Below, in pieces: positions 31,387 to 43,569 of a stretch of DNA of 64,000 bases. The translations under genes and the position numbers were made by a program. Source of the DNA: Tulasnella sp. 424. Its lineage: Eukaryota > Basidiomycota > Agaricomycetes > Cantharellales > Tulasnellaceae. Location of the stretch: positions 1-64,000 of the forward strand of contig WSUB01000166.1 in the NCBI GenBank assembly GCA_019633425.1. The letters run 5' to 3'. Below the pieces are notes generated by a model. The model ran no database searches and was not told the DNA's origin. It worked only from the letters and a program-made list of their open reading frames with translations. Position 1 is the stretch's first letter. Each line of letters begins with the position of its first letter.

Positions 31387-34213
31387 TTACTTCCTCATAG
31401 GATCGGTCTGCTCCCTCGTCACTTCGACCAAATACCTCCCGTCCCTTCCCTTCACCCTCTTGCCAACATACGCCGTCTCTTCACCCTTGTTCCATCCAAT
31501 GCCCCATCTCTTCTTGCTCGTCTGCTGGACGCTGATAGCAGGGCACTTGGGCGTCTCCAAAATCTCTCCGAAGTTCGCAGCGACCCACAAAACCACTCCG
31601 TTCGTCCATCCGAATCCAGCTTGAACGGTGTACTCTCCACCGGAACCTGCAGCGTCGATGTCCTGCAAGTTGAACTTTTCGTACATGTGGCCCGTGGATG
31701 TTGGATCGGAGTGGGTCGCGTTGAGTTCCTGGGGTGAGAGTTGGTTGAGCAGTCCGGGGATGGAGCCACCAGTCGAGTACCTAAGAGACGCGCAAAATGG
31801 GCCCGATCAGTATAAACAAGTAAATGAGGAAGGGGAGAAGATTGTATGCATACCAGGAGCAGAACACCGAAGTGAAATATCGATTCGCCATGCCTCTCAA
31901 AAGAGCTTTATTCCACTTCTCCGTGCCATTATTCGGAACAGCTCCTCCGCTGGTCCAAGTACCATTCGACCAGTTGAGATCGCCCTGGGCATTCCCACCA
32001 GCGGCGAGGTTCTGAACAGGTAATTGAGATTGGTCCAAGCCGAGTTGATTAGACGGGACGAGCGACCAGGACGTCGTGTTCGAGGATAACGTGGGGTAGG
32101 CTTTGGTCGAAAGGTTCTTGGGGACGTTGTTCAACGCTTCCATGACGATGTACTGATGAGGTGGCCACTAGTTCGAGTAGAAATAATCAGTTTACATTCG
32201 TAAAAAAAGAGAGCACGATGAAAAACTGATGTCCTCACCGTATTAGGCGCATCCCACTGCGCACCGCTCGTAATAAACGTAGCAGGGAACGTTCCATTAT
32301 ACTGCGCCAAAACCAATCCTACACTCGCAAACAAGGCTTGCGTCTTACTCTCATCCGCCAAAACCTCTGTAGGCCAAATATCGTTCCACAAGGGGTAGAA
32401 AGCCGCTGCTGAGAAAAATCCGCTTCGGGCGCCGGCGGTCGAGTTGAAGTCGTAGAAAGCGACTTTTTCGGGGTCCCACATGAGGTCGAGGATGGCGGCT
32501 TTGCGGGCTTCGGCTGATTGGCGGTGGGAGGATGCGGTGGCTGCGCGCTTGGAATGGGAGGAGGAAGAGGAGCTGGAGCGGTCGTAGAGATCTGCGAGGC
32601 GGACTTCTGCACCGTCTGTAAGTAAACAAGCACCAAGGACGATGTCAGTGAAAGAGTGTAAAACGGTCGGTCTTAGTATGAAAATGGAGGAAGAGTACTC
32701 ACACAAAATACTGTTCAAGTCAACCGGAATCGTACCCCTCACGTTCAACCCTCTCAACAACGGCTCCTGATTGGTCGTATTCCCCACAGTCGAAAACGGA
32801 TATTTGGTCCACCTCGTGCTGTAATCCCAGCCGGTTTCAGCTCCACTCGCCAGCTCGGCGTACAAGTTGGCTTTTTGGTCGTCCGTGTAGCCCGGGTTGT
32901 CGTTCCCGCCGACGACGCCGTTGGCGGATTCGTAGTCTTCGAGGTAGGATTCGGGGCGTGGTGCGGTGTTGTTGACGGCGTAGTGAGAGACTTTGTAGGT
33001 CTTGTTGGTGTATGGTGAGGTGATGGAGATGGTCCGGTTCTTGGCCCACCAGGAGAGCTCTTTTTCTGCGAGGGGTAGAGCGCGATCGAGGATGGATGTG
33101 TCTTTGGTCACATTAACGTAGCGGGAGAGCATCTATTGAACCTCAATAATGTGAGAACTCGGTTAAAAGGAAAACCGTCGGCAAAGACATACGTGAATAA
33201 ACACGGGCGGTTGAGACCGGTTGAGGTAATAAATCCTCCCTCCGTTGGGAATGAAGCCGAACCGATCCAACTCGTCCATAAAGTTTTGCAGAGTCGAGTT
33301 GGCAACATCATACAACTCGGACGTGAGGAGGCCTTCGAGGATCCAATAAGAGTCCCAATAATCTATAAAAAGACCCTGGTTGTTAGCCCGGTGGAATTTC
33401 CTGGAGCTGGCTGCCAAGGCTTACATTGTTCTCTAAACCGACCACCCGGAACGACGAACGTGTGGTTCAGCGGGATCAAGCTGCTTTCGCATCCCGATGG
33501 GTTGTTGGGGCAGAGAACTTCGCGATTGGTTTCACGGATGAGGCTCCCCCAGTAGCCGTTGACGATGCCGGCCCATGCGTGGGACAAAGAGTCCGGAATC
33601 GCAGAGGAACTGAGAGCCTTGGGTGACGAGTTGTTGGCGATCGTGGTAGCCGTCAGTTCCAGACCTTCTCCTTTCTGAATAGATCAAAAGATAAAGTTAG
33701 GATATGACGGGCGTGTTTGCGTATGGCCGAAGGCCTTACAAAGTCGGTTTGAACGAAATTGGAGATTCCGCCGTACGTCACTGGTTGGCCTTGACTGTTG
33801 TTGTAGAGGTTGAAGAAATCCGTCGAGACTTGATCGGCGGACTTGGAAGTTGGCTTGTCGACGAATGTCTTGGAGTCGGGATACAACTGGGCGATATTGA
33901 CTGTTTGAAGGAGCTAAACGGGGTGTGAGGCGTCGTTAGCTTTTCCGATGGGCAAAGCGAGTTCGGTTTCAGGTAGGGGAAGACTTACAGCGCCTGCACA
34001 GAAGATATTGCTCGGGCACCATGCTTGCTTTGGGGGGGTGGGGGCTTGGGATGGGAGAGTGGCGTCTGGGGAGCCGGTTGGGGAAGGGACGGAGGTGGAG
34101 ACGCTGGTGGGAGTACTGTCTGAGCTGATGCTGGAAGAAGCGGGAGTAGCTGCTTGAGGTGCAGCTAGGGCACCGCTTGCCACTGCAGCAGCCAGGAGGA
34201 AGAGGCGAGCCAT
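31387..34213 (-). CDS. Secreted trehalase, GH37 family
   Basis: Hydrolyses trehalose to two glucose molecules outside the cell or in the wall. Eight exons (34213-33989, 33913-33740, 33674-33425, 33362-33193, 33132-32703, 32615-32239, 32167-31854, 31780-31387) give 777 residues in frame. Residues 1-17 are a signal peptide (MARLFLLAAAVASGALA), followed by a Ser/Thr/Pro-rich linker. GH37 signatures are present: PGGRFREQYYWDSYW, ETGWDYSTRW (containing the presumed catalytic acid Asp), QWDAPNTWPPHQY and MYEKFN (presumed catalytic base Glu, by comparison with E. coli Tre37A). About twenty N-glycosylation sequons fit secretion. A Ser-rich, low-complexity insertion (about residues 420-445) is unusual. 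Its 3' end was copied to 28185-28437. Confidence 0.93.
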
Positions 34214-34925
34214 GGCGGAGAGAAGGGGGGATGAAGATGAGGGGGACTAGCGAGTGCTGTAGCCCCATCTTGTTGGATTGTGGCTGACTTTATGTATCAG
34301 TCATCATCGGTTGCGCATCGTTGTGGCGTCCAGGCTGAAGGTTGAGTGAAGTGGACTTAGCGCCTCCAATGTCTTGGTCTGAGAGAATCTGGGCGGTGGA
34401 GAGTTGTGAGACGTCATTGTACCAGGGACGGGTAAACTGGGTCATGTGGTCGAAGAACTCCACCCATGTGGCAAGCGAAACCCCAAACGGCCTCGCTTGT
34501 GCCGACGGTGATGCTGCGTCGCCGGCGGCAAGAATAACGAAGAAACGAGCTTATGCAGCTAATATGTCTCTGGTACTGATGCGAATACCGACGAGGAGAA
34601 GACTTTCGGGTGAGCTGAGCGAGATTGAAGCGATGGGCAACCGACGTTTGTCTACGGGTCGGAGAAATAGGGGCAGTTGTTTGTCCCACCTCAATAAGCC
34701 ACACCCACGCTTACGATACGGTAGAATTCCAAGAACTTTTCTTTTAAAAAACACGATGCGTCATAACTTTACTTCGAGGGAATTACATAAGAAGTGGAAC
34801 CGGGGTGCCCAATGACCACCGACCAGACTGCGGCCATTTGCTCATCGGGAGTGCCCAATGACCGGTCCACACCCAATCGATGTTGTACCGCAGAACCCAC
34901 TCTCGTGCAAGACAACCTTCGATCT
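34214..34925. other. Intergenic region upstream of trehalase
   Basis: About 700 bases between the trehalase start and the RPC17 stop, on the same strand. It should hold the trehalase promoter and the RPC17 terminator. No coding potential or clear motif is seen. Confidence 0.5.
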
Positions 34926-35817
34926 TCAATCGTCTTCATCCATCCCATCTTGGAGATCATCTCCACCACCGCCGTAATACGGCGCCTCATCAACATATTG
35001 CTGCTCAGGGTGTTGTTCCTGCTCCTCCCACCCACCATCGTCGTAATCCCCCTCGGCATCCGCCATCGCAGTCTGACTATCAGTCCCACGGCCAGCATTG
35101 GCAACTTCGGGACCTTCCTGCCTGGGAGTTTCGGATAAAGAATTCGCCACGGCTTCCAGAATCCCGTCCGCGTGGGTTGGGAACCGATCTTCCATCTCTT
35201 CGACGATCTAGAAACAAGAAAAATGCGGAAATGACCGCAAGACTTTTCAGAATCACCTTTGTCCACGCGGATAGAAGGTGAAGTTTAGAGAGAAGTGGAA
35301 GCTTACACTATAGAGCATGACGGCGCTATCAGGCGCCAAGTTGACAATCTGCAGCTTCTCGGCCTTGGTCAAGTCCCATTGCCGTAGTTCTTTCAAAAGC
35401 CCTCGCATCGATTCTTCATCCTGCCTCAAAGTAGGCAGAGGTGCTTTCGAGAGGTACGCGAGAGTCTGAAGTAAACCCAAAACACAGATTTTAGGTTCAG
35501 TCGCATAATCACCAAATTTCTCTCGGGCCACGCTCTCACTTGATCTCGCACTTGAACCAAGTTCTCCCCAACATCGTACCGCTTCCTCTTTGAACCAGGG
35601 GGAGCGGGAGCGGGAGCTGGAAGACCTTTCTCTCTCGTCACAGGAACGTCGGAGCCGGCGTCTGCGGCAGCGTCGTCCGCATCCGCTCTTTTCTGCTCCT
35701 GCAGGAATTTGTAGACTTCAAAGTTGGAGAGCAGTGCCGACCGGTTGCTAACGACCTAACTCCCGCAAGTCAGGCAAAGAATAAAGAATAAAAGAGCAAC
35801 CGATGCTGTACCTCCAT
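34926..35817 (-). CDS. RPC17: RNA polymerase III subunit RPC17/RPC9 (CRCP family)
   Basis: Subunit of the Pol III stalk, the Rpb4-like partner of Rpc25, needed for initiation. Four exons: a six-base first coding exon (35817-35812, ATGGAG), then 35755-35540, 35465-35307 and 35207-34926, total 663 bases, 220 residues. The N-terminus MEVVSNRSALLSNFEVYKFL and the HRDC-like core TLAYLSKAP...LTKAEKLQIVNLAPDSAVMLYSIVEEMEDRF are diagnostic. An inserted Ala/Pro-rich loop with the basic stretch GSKRKR (about residues 47-60) and a long acidic, Gly/Gln-rich C-terminal tail make it longer than yeast Rpc17 (161). The tiny first exon is inferred from the acceptor GAGTTAG and conservation of the MEV(V/I) start. 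Confidence 0.9.
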
Positions 35818-36084
35818 ACATAAGATGATCGAATGACTCTCCTTACGGGACTCGGGGTGACTACCTGGTGTGGTGGCGGTGACGAACAAATTAGGAAAGC
35901 GCGAGAAAACCGGAGCCGAGGGAAAAAAAATAACGGCGAATTCACTCCGCCCCTTCAAAAACGATGAACGTACTCCAATTTGTCCCACCAAATTTTTACG
36001 CTGGGTACCGCTAATGTGAGCAGGCATTGTATCCAACCGTTTAGATAATCGCTAATCTCCTCTCGATTTAGCTTACTCATCGGC
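35818..36084. promoter_or_regulatory. Divergent promoter, RPC17 / F-box gene
   Basis: Only 267 bases separate the two divergent start codons, so the region must serve both genes. No TATA box is seen. The arrangement itself is the evidence. Confidence 0.5.
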
Positions 36085-37923
36085 ATGACGATCACAACAC
36101 AGGCCCCACCACCAGGCCTGCAGCTCGAGCCAACTGCAACAGGAGGCATAACCTCTCTCCCAATAGAAATCATCTATGTCATCCTAGACTACCTATCTCC
36201 TCCCGAAATATGCAAACTTGCCCTTGTTTCTCGGTTGTTTCACCACTTTGTACGTTTCACCACCCCGTTTAACCAGTTTTCCTCCTCTAACCACTCTTTC
36301 CCTCTCTCTACTTAGATCTCGTCTTACTGGTCTCACTACCACACACTCAACCCACGGCCTTCCCTGACCCTCACCGAATCCATCAAGCACCACTGGACAC
36401 CCGCCCAACTCGCGCTGCACAACCACACCTCCGACCTGAGCTGGTCCAATCGCGCGGGCGCGGCCCAAGAGCTCCTGCAAATCGGGAAAATACCACCTCA
36501 ACCCGTTATGGCGATCGGATCGAACAGGATATTCGTATCGACTTTGCTCAAAGTGACGATGTTGAACTTGGCGGTCAAGTTGCCGCCGAGGAGACCGAGG
36601 TTGGACATCACCTGGCCCCAAGCTGTTGTCAGCGGTGCTGGAGATATCCCTGAACCTTCAAGTTCGAATCGCAGTCCCAATACGAGACGGCGCACGGCCA
36701 TCACAGACGTAACAGGCATGATCGTACCCCACAACGACGATGGCCCAAATTCCACGCTGTGCATCGGCACCGCAGACGGTCGCGTCGCTCGTTTCCACAT
36801 CAACCCCTCGACCAACGCCCCACACACACGCCATCGCGCTCAAAGTTCCAAACCGTTGCTACAGATAACCGAAACCGCTCGATACCCACATCCTAAATGT
36901 CGCGTCAACGCGTTAATACAAGAATCTCCCGCCATGACCAGCGACTCGACCTCGTCTTCATCGGACTTGATGGCCTCGTTAGCGCATCACGTCATACCAG
37001 GCTACCGCGGACTCGTATCCCTATACCACATCAAGGCGCCTTGGACTCCACCTCAATCGTTACTTTTACCTGGAATGCCTGTGTGTGGGCTCCTCTCGTC
37101 CAGCGCTACGGCGAACTCGCCGTACATCGCCGTCGGAACTCGCGAGAACACATCATCCAATTCGACGACGACGACGTTGGATTCCCATAACGACGAGTGG
37201 TGGACCCACCATCCTCTCAAGCATTCCAGACACTGGCCCAAAGCGATCTACGCTTCGTCACCTGGGATCGCCGTGCACCCCCTATCCCCCACTCAGCTCT
37301 CGCCCGATCCACTCGCTCTCCTCGCGCCCCTCTCACGAAGCGGTACCATGGCTAGTTCAGGTACATCCCAACCACCCCGGAGAAAAATGCTCAACGCACC
37401 TTACGCGATGTGCGCACCTAGCCCCACAGCGCCCTTCGGCTCCTCATCCAACATCATCTTGAGCGGTTGGTACGACAGCCACGTCCTCGTTCACGACCTG
37501 CGCGTACCACCAACTTCCCTGTCCTCAACATCATCAGCTTCGCCCGCTCCACTAAGCCCCGTCCTCTCATTCCACGACCGGTTCACCGACTCGGCAGTCT
37601 ACTCCCTCGGCATGGGCGGTGGCTCCGGTTCGCACATCGTAGCGGGGATGGCGTCGCATGGGGTCCTCGAAATCTTTGATGCCCGGAATCCTAGACGGAG
37701 CTGGGGTTTATACTCCCCAGGCAAGACTTCCGCTTCTGTGTATCAGCTTCATGTCGAAGGTTCAAGGATATGGGGTTTGACAGATCGACTGTTCGTAGTA
37801 GACATGGGACCCGAGGCGCAAGGATCCGATATCACGCCTATGCTTTGGGTCCATCACGCAGATTCCATTAGACCTAGACCAGATAGACCTGCAAGAATGC
37901 AATCACGGAATTTTGGCCCCTAA
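36085..37923 (+). CDS. F-box protein with probable beta-propeller
   Basis: Two exons (36085-36249, 36316-37923), 590 residues. Residues 20-55 are an F-box (ITSLPIEIIYVILDYLSPPE, ICKLALVSRLFHHF), which would bind Skp1 and place the protein in an SCF ubiquitin ligase. The rest contains repeated stretches of propeller type, for example TLCIGTADGRVARFHI, ILSGWYDSHVLVHDLR and HIVAGMASHGVLEIFDAR, each resembling degenerate WD40 strands; classic GH...WD pairs are not complete. So it is most likely an F-box/WD40-like substrate receptor; the substrate is unknown. A short F-box-containing first exon precedes one long exon. It converges on the RasGEF gene. Confidence 0.82.
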
Positions 37924-38384
37924 GAAACCCTGCGAGCACACGGTGTTTGGACGATTGATGAACAAACCAAAATGCATAGAGAATCCGAGGCTTATGGGTA
38001 AAGAGATGCGATGCGTATGTACAGGCGAGGGGAAGCACAGTATCAAACAAAAGAAATAATGAAACGGAGGAGTGGAGCGAAGAAAAGGGGAAAAAATGCT
38101 AGCAACAATTCGTCAGGGGATACATGCAACAGGGCCTGGCAGAGGCAGATGGTTCGAAAGAAGCGGTAGCGGCTAAAAGGGATAAAAATGCATGGTGGTT
38201 GTACAATTGTCCGATGAACGGTCATGAAGGGGTATATTGTGGGTCATCAGTTGCGACTGGCCCATCCAAGAAGCCCAGACTTAGAGTCTGGGGGAGCGGT
38301 GTCACTGGCTTGGCGTGGCTCAAGAACGAGACTGAAAAAGGCAAGATCAGCTAGTCTCCTTGAACTAACTCGTGGACCTAGCCC
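37924..38384. other. Convergent intergenic region
   Basis: About 460 bases between the convergent stops of the F-box gene and the RasGEF gene. It should contain both 3' UTRs. No gene seen. Confidence 0.5.
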
Positions 38385-41300
38385 CTACCTCCGTCGGTAC
38401 AGATCCTGCAAGTCACCCGTATTCTTGGACTTTTCGATGACATTGCTCAGATACTTTTGGATCTCGGGAACAGCTTGAAGATTGTATGGCATAGTTTGGA
38501 AACGTTGGACGTCTGCGCGAAGGGATAAAACACGGTTATTTCACATTGATGCGGGTGAGACAGAAGATAATATACCTTGCACGATACGGGCAAGTCGATA
38601 GTACTTGATGAAATTGATAAGTCGTCGGTTCTCATCTAAAGGTGAGGGACGGGAACTGGGATTGCCCTCGCGGCAGAAAGTCAAGTCGGTAAGGTATAGA
38701 CCTATAATGATGGCGTTAGCGGTTATGATCCTTCTTCGCGAACAAGCTGGACTCAAAACTCACCCAAGAAGGGAACTGCAGGAGGAGCCGTGGCTCGCAA
38801 TGTCTCTCGATACACCCCGTAGTTCTTTGCATGATCGGTCAAACGCCTCATTACGTCGAGTTGGGCCTTATACTTTGCAGAGAGATGGGACCACGTCTTT
38901 GTCAATCGGGTGATAGTGGAAGAGTCCAGGGCGGCCAGGATGGAGCGCATAGTGCTGTAATTGTGAAGCCCGATGCAACGCTAGGAAAAACCACGTTAGC
39001 GACGTTCGGCAGTGAGCGAAAACGAATGAATACTCACGTCAGCCACCTTGATAAAGTACTTGAGCAAGCCAGCCCGCTTCTTCTGATCAGTCTCGCCCAA
39101 AATGGATTCGGAGACCCAGCCAGTAACTGCAGTACTAAAGGAACTGATCGCTTTGACGTGAGTTGCCTTGGCGCCAGCCTTTCCGAGCTCAATGAGTTCC
39201 TGTGCAGGAACTTCCGAGTAGAGCTTAGCTTCCATGAGGGTAAGTTGCCGAGCAACCTCCAAAGCTTCCAGTTCAGTAACTGGTGTGTCGAGCTCGCTCA
39301 GACGCGAGTTCACCGTTCGCTTGACGATTGGCGCAGGCATTTCACCAGTTGGAGTGGTTGACGTGGTTCCCTCTCGGCCTGGAAGGAGCTGTGCCCCGGT
39401 CCGGGTCCTGTCCATAGGCCTCGTTCCGCCACGTCGGATCCGCATGATCTCCGCATAGACGGCAGTTTTGATGAGCCCCACAACGTTGGTCAGCGAGACA
39501 TCGGTACCTGGCGGGAGTGGTTGGTCGACGAGCTCCTGCAATTGTGGCAAAACCTCATCGTCCGTCTCGGTGACCCAATAATGATCGATCCACATCTTGA
39601 TGCAGCGAGCAACGCGGATGCGCATGAATGGCAACTTCATTTCGAATTCCTGGCGCTCGCTAGTGGGCCAATTGGGGGAAGGCTGCACGTTCCAGCGGTT
39701 GATCAACGCGTCCACAAACTTTGAAGGAGTCGTGAAGAGGCGGAATGTAAGCAAAAAGGCCGTTACGAAGGAACGATCGGGAGTGGAGCTGAGTGGCGCT
39801 ATCTTGATGATCATGACTTCCAACGATGCAGCAATAAGCTGTTGAGAATCGTTGACGAGAAGGTCTCTTGGGTCGTACATCGCATCGACGAATTCTGGAG
39901 GAGCAGAGGGAGTAGCAGGAAGATCGCCGTGGATAAGCTTCTCTTCGAATGCGGCTGTTGCAGCTTGTGTTTCTTCTGGCTCGCCCGAGTCCTCTTCACC
40001 TGACCCTGATCTAGCAGGGACGCCGGACGAGTCACGAGCATCTTCCACTTCTTCGAGGTGCGCAGGAGCAAGGGAAACGCTGTCTCGGTCGGACGAAGTA
40101 GACGTGCGTGGCTTGACTTCCGGTGCATCCAGCGACGTTCGAGGGGACGATTCCTCGGGGCTAGCAGACGTAGATAACTTGGAGAGATCGGTGCTTTGAG
40201 ATGAGCGGGAAGAGGGTAACTCGGCCAGGGGGTTGAGACTGTCCGAGACCACAAGAAGAGGAATTGCGGGTGAAGGAGTGACGTCGTTCTCCGGCTGGGA
40301 CGGCGGAATAGGCGTACTGTCGTCCTCGGCCTCGCTATCCTCGGGAGCTTCAACTGACAGGCGGTCCTTGGGGAAGCGAACAGTTTCCTCCCCTTCTTCC
40401 GTTGGCTCCTCATCCACCTCTTCCGGCAAATCTTCGGCGACCGCTTCTGACGGACGTCGGAAAGCGCTGCTACCGCGGACAGGACTGGCGTCCGAGTCCG
40501 CCCGTCGTCGGCTCGGAATACCTTCGCTAACCGAGGCTGAAGCAGCATGGGTCTTGTGCCGAATCGGAGGAACATGCGGCTGGGACATCGAGTGATGATG
40601 GCCTAGACGGAAAGCAACCGACTTGGGCGTGCTTGGGGGAGATGAGGAGGTACGAGAGGATGCGACAGATGGCGGTGACGTGTGAGTCGGCGTTTCGCTC
40701 GACTGGACGAAGGCGATGTTAATCACGAATTCTTCGTCGCCCATCCTGGTGCTGAGACACATATTTACGGCCTTGACGCACTCGCCACCAGCGCGTAACG
40801 TGCCAGTCGCAGCTTGCAAGGCCCTGTTCTTCTCGTCATCCTCCGACGTGATCGGCTCGTCGGCTAACATGTCCTTGACAGCTTCCACGATTTCATTGGT
40901 TGCGGCGTACAAAGCCAGGCGGGCTTGTCTGAGGATGGCCATCTCCCGCGGTTTCGCTTCACAAATATCCTGGTGGGCTTCCAACGCGTCAACCAAAGTC
41001 AGGAGGTAGCGAACTTGGTCCACGGTCTTGCGGGTCATTTCGATCAAATGCCCTTTGCTTGAAGCGTGCGAGAAACGAGAGTGAGAGTGGATATGACCAA
41101 TAAAGGCCGCGATGACAGAGAGTAATCGGTCGTGCGTGATGCGCAAGGTCCCTAAGGCCTGGGAGCTGGTGCACACTCCTGACGGGAAGTAGCTGTCCGA
41201 ATCTGAACCCAGACTCTCCGATCCGGTCAAGGACGAGTCATATGAGGACAGGGACGAAACGCTGCTAATGGAGTATTTGGGCTTGCGATAGGGCGCTGAC

Positions 41301-43296
41301 GCATCTCGAACGGGTGAGCGATAAAGAAGTGGCTGTTGAGCCCCAACTCCTCGATTGCTACTCAGGCGCTTTTGTGCCATGGCCGCACTCTCCGGGGAAT
41401 ACGTTTCGATCTGACTAGGGAACACCGGTCCTTTCCCCTTGGGGTCGTGGAGACTCCTTGGGCGATACGTGCTGGCGGAGGATTCGCGAGCCCGACCGGA
41501 CCAGGAATCCCGCTCGCCCGAAGACGCCGCGTCAGACGCCGATGACTGACTGAGAGTTGGCGACTCCGCATCGTCTCCGTCTTGGTCCTTGTCCCTTTCG
41601 TCTCTGGCACTGGGGTCTACTGAGGCAGGCAGATCCCTGCTGTACAAAGCCGAGGTGGAGGATGGTTTTCTAAAGTGCCGAGACTCGTCCTGACTGCTCC
41701 GACTGCTTTGCGTAGCGCTAGAGCCGGTACTGCTCCCCGCATGCATTGGGGCAGATTGGCTGCTCCTGGATCCGGACGTAGAATGTCCCATAGAGGGAGC
41801 GGCGTAGGCGTCATCCATGCCTGGCGCTCCCGCAAACAGCCGATCCGGTGGTAGCTCGATACCGCATTCGAGTGCTATAGCCAAAAATTTCTTCACATGA
41901 CCATAGACCTCGTCTCCGCGTCGGACCATATCTTGCAATTCACGGAGCCGCTCGGGACTTAGTGGTGCCTTCTTGCCCTCACCCTCGGCATCCGCCGCGG
42001 CTTGAGCAGCTTGCCCCTTCTCCGAGGCGGTTCGTGCCTGACCGACAAGAGCAGCGAGCTCGCTTAGGACACGTTTCCGTTGCTGAGCCAGCCGTGGATT
42101 GCTAGAGGCTAATCTCAGTGCCGAGTACGTAAGGTAAAAAAAATCCCGGGTCGACCCACTTTTCCAAATTGGCCGAGTCCTTGTTCAGACAATCGCATGT
42201 CGAGAGAACCGATCGTACGCAGGAAATGATGCAGGCTGTCGAAGGCTGAAAATGGGTAACTCGGTTCATCTTTACGGCATTTTGGAGCAGGGCGAGGGCG
42301 TGAACCATAGGGATCATAATCGGAGGACATGACGCTCGGCGATCCCTGAGCAAAGAACGAAGATGAGAAGCGAACACGAAACGGGGTGATGAATTGGGAC
42401 GCACAAAACCGACTCGCTCATTTCTGAAGGATCGGTTCCAGACGGTGAGGCTGGGCGGTTGTGTCGTTTCGATCTAGCCTTCTTTTTGCCTGTGGACTGC
42501 AAAGGATATCGGTCAGGGTACGAAAGCCTTTGTCGTGGAAGTGGCTTACCCTTTGCCTACTTGAGGAAGCGCCGCTCCCACTCCCGGATAGGGCGTGGTC
42601 GCGGGGTACTTGAGCATGACTTTCTTGGGCTCCATCCGGCACCGTCACCATGGTGAGCCCTGAGAGCTCCGCCGCCGCCGCAAAGGCCGTTGCATCGGTA
42701 GAGATGTAGTTACTGGGAAACCACCCTCGCCTGCCGTCCAACTCTCCATCCCACCAGCCTGTAGGGTCGCGATTCAGGACATGAATAACTTCCCCAGCTT
42801 GGAACTTCAAACAGGTCGTGTTCCCAGGCTGAGGATTGAAGTCGTGCATCGCGATCACATAGTCCGGATCGTATACCAGTGTGGGTGGAGCTGCTGGATG
42901 GGACTGAGCAGTTGCGCTAGAATGGCTTGCCATACGCGAATGTTGAGCAGAGGGATGACGCCGTGTTGGATGCGAGTCAGGATCATCGTAGGCCAGTCCT
43001 TCGTATGCACCTTGACTCTGTTCTTCAACAGGTTGAAGCGCCGGGGGCGCTCGAACATCGCGTTCTAACGCTCCTCGGTGATGTACATATGGATCGTGTG
43101 CTTGAAGTTGGGAATCGTATGGATAGGCGCCTGACGTATAGTTTTCATGAGGACGTTCGTAGTAAGCAGCCGAGGCAGCTGCGTAGGCTTCCGTGGCGGT
43201 ATATGGCACAGAGTCGCGAGATTGAGAGCCGGAGCCGGAAGCGAGCCGGACGTCTTGAGTGTTGATGGTGGGTAATGTTCGGGCTGAAGTGGCCAT
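38385..43296 (-). CDS. CDC25: Ras guanine-nucleotide exchange factor with N-terminal SH3 (Cdc25-like)
   Basis: Activates Ras by GDP/GTP exchange, upstream of cAMP/PKA or MAPK signalling. Seven exons (43296-42550, 42496-42405, 42345-42160, 42101-39038, 38980-38764, 38701-38576, 38512-38385) sum to 4560 bases, 1519 residues. Residues ~146-202 are an SH3 domain (VIAMHDFNPQ, GWWDGELDGRRGWFPSNYI). Residues ~280-600 hold a helical region typical of fungal Cdc25 (NAVKMNRVTHFQPSTACIIS). Long Ser/Pro/acidic linkers follow. RasGEF_N lies at about 1080-1220 (SFVTAFLLTFRLFTTPSKFV) and the catalytic domain at about 1265-1510 (LHNYSTMRSILAALDSSTIT, FLGLYLTDLTFCREGNPS, INFIKYYRLARIVQ). This SH3 plus RasGEF layout matches yeast Cdc25. 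Confidence 0.92.
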
Positions 43297-43569
43297 GGCG
43301 TTTCTGGTTCAAACCGAGGTTGGCGCGTCTCTCCGGTTTGTTGTTGCGTGTGATAAGTGTGCCTACAGCAAAGGGAGCATGAAAACAAGTCAATAGCTGA
43401 ATCACGGTGAGCGATGAAGGAGGTGAGGGAGCGACAGCAGCTCCTTGTGGTGGGGCTTATAGAACCCTTGCAATTGAGTTTCAGTTTGGGCCAGCAGCGA
43501 CGAGTCGCTCGAGGTCCGCAAGCTTCTGCTCCGAAAGAGATCGTTTGACAAGATAAGAAACTTGCTCAC
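43297..43569 (-). promoter_or_regulatory. Leader of the RasGEF gene with probable 5' UTR intron
   Basis: A donor GTGAGC at 43569 and a good acceptor (TTTGCTGTAG, ending near 43363) predict a ~207-base intron in the 5' UTR, leaving about 66 bases of leader before ATG 43296. An ORF in the sequence upstream of the donor (to 44054) does not join in frame to the protein and is probably UTR. Confidence 0.45.
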
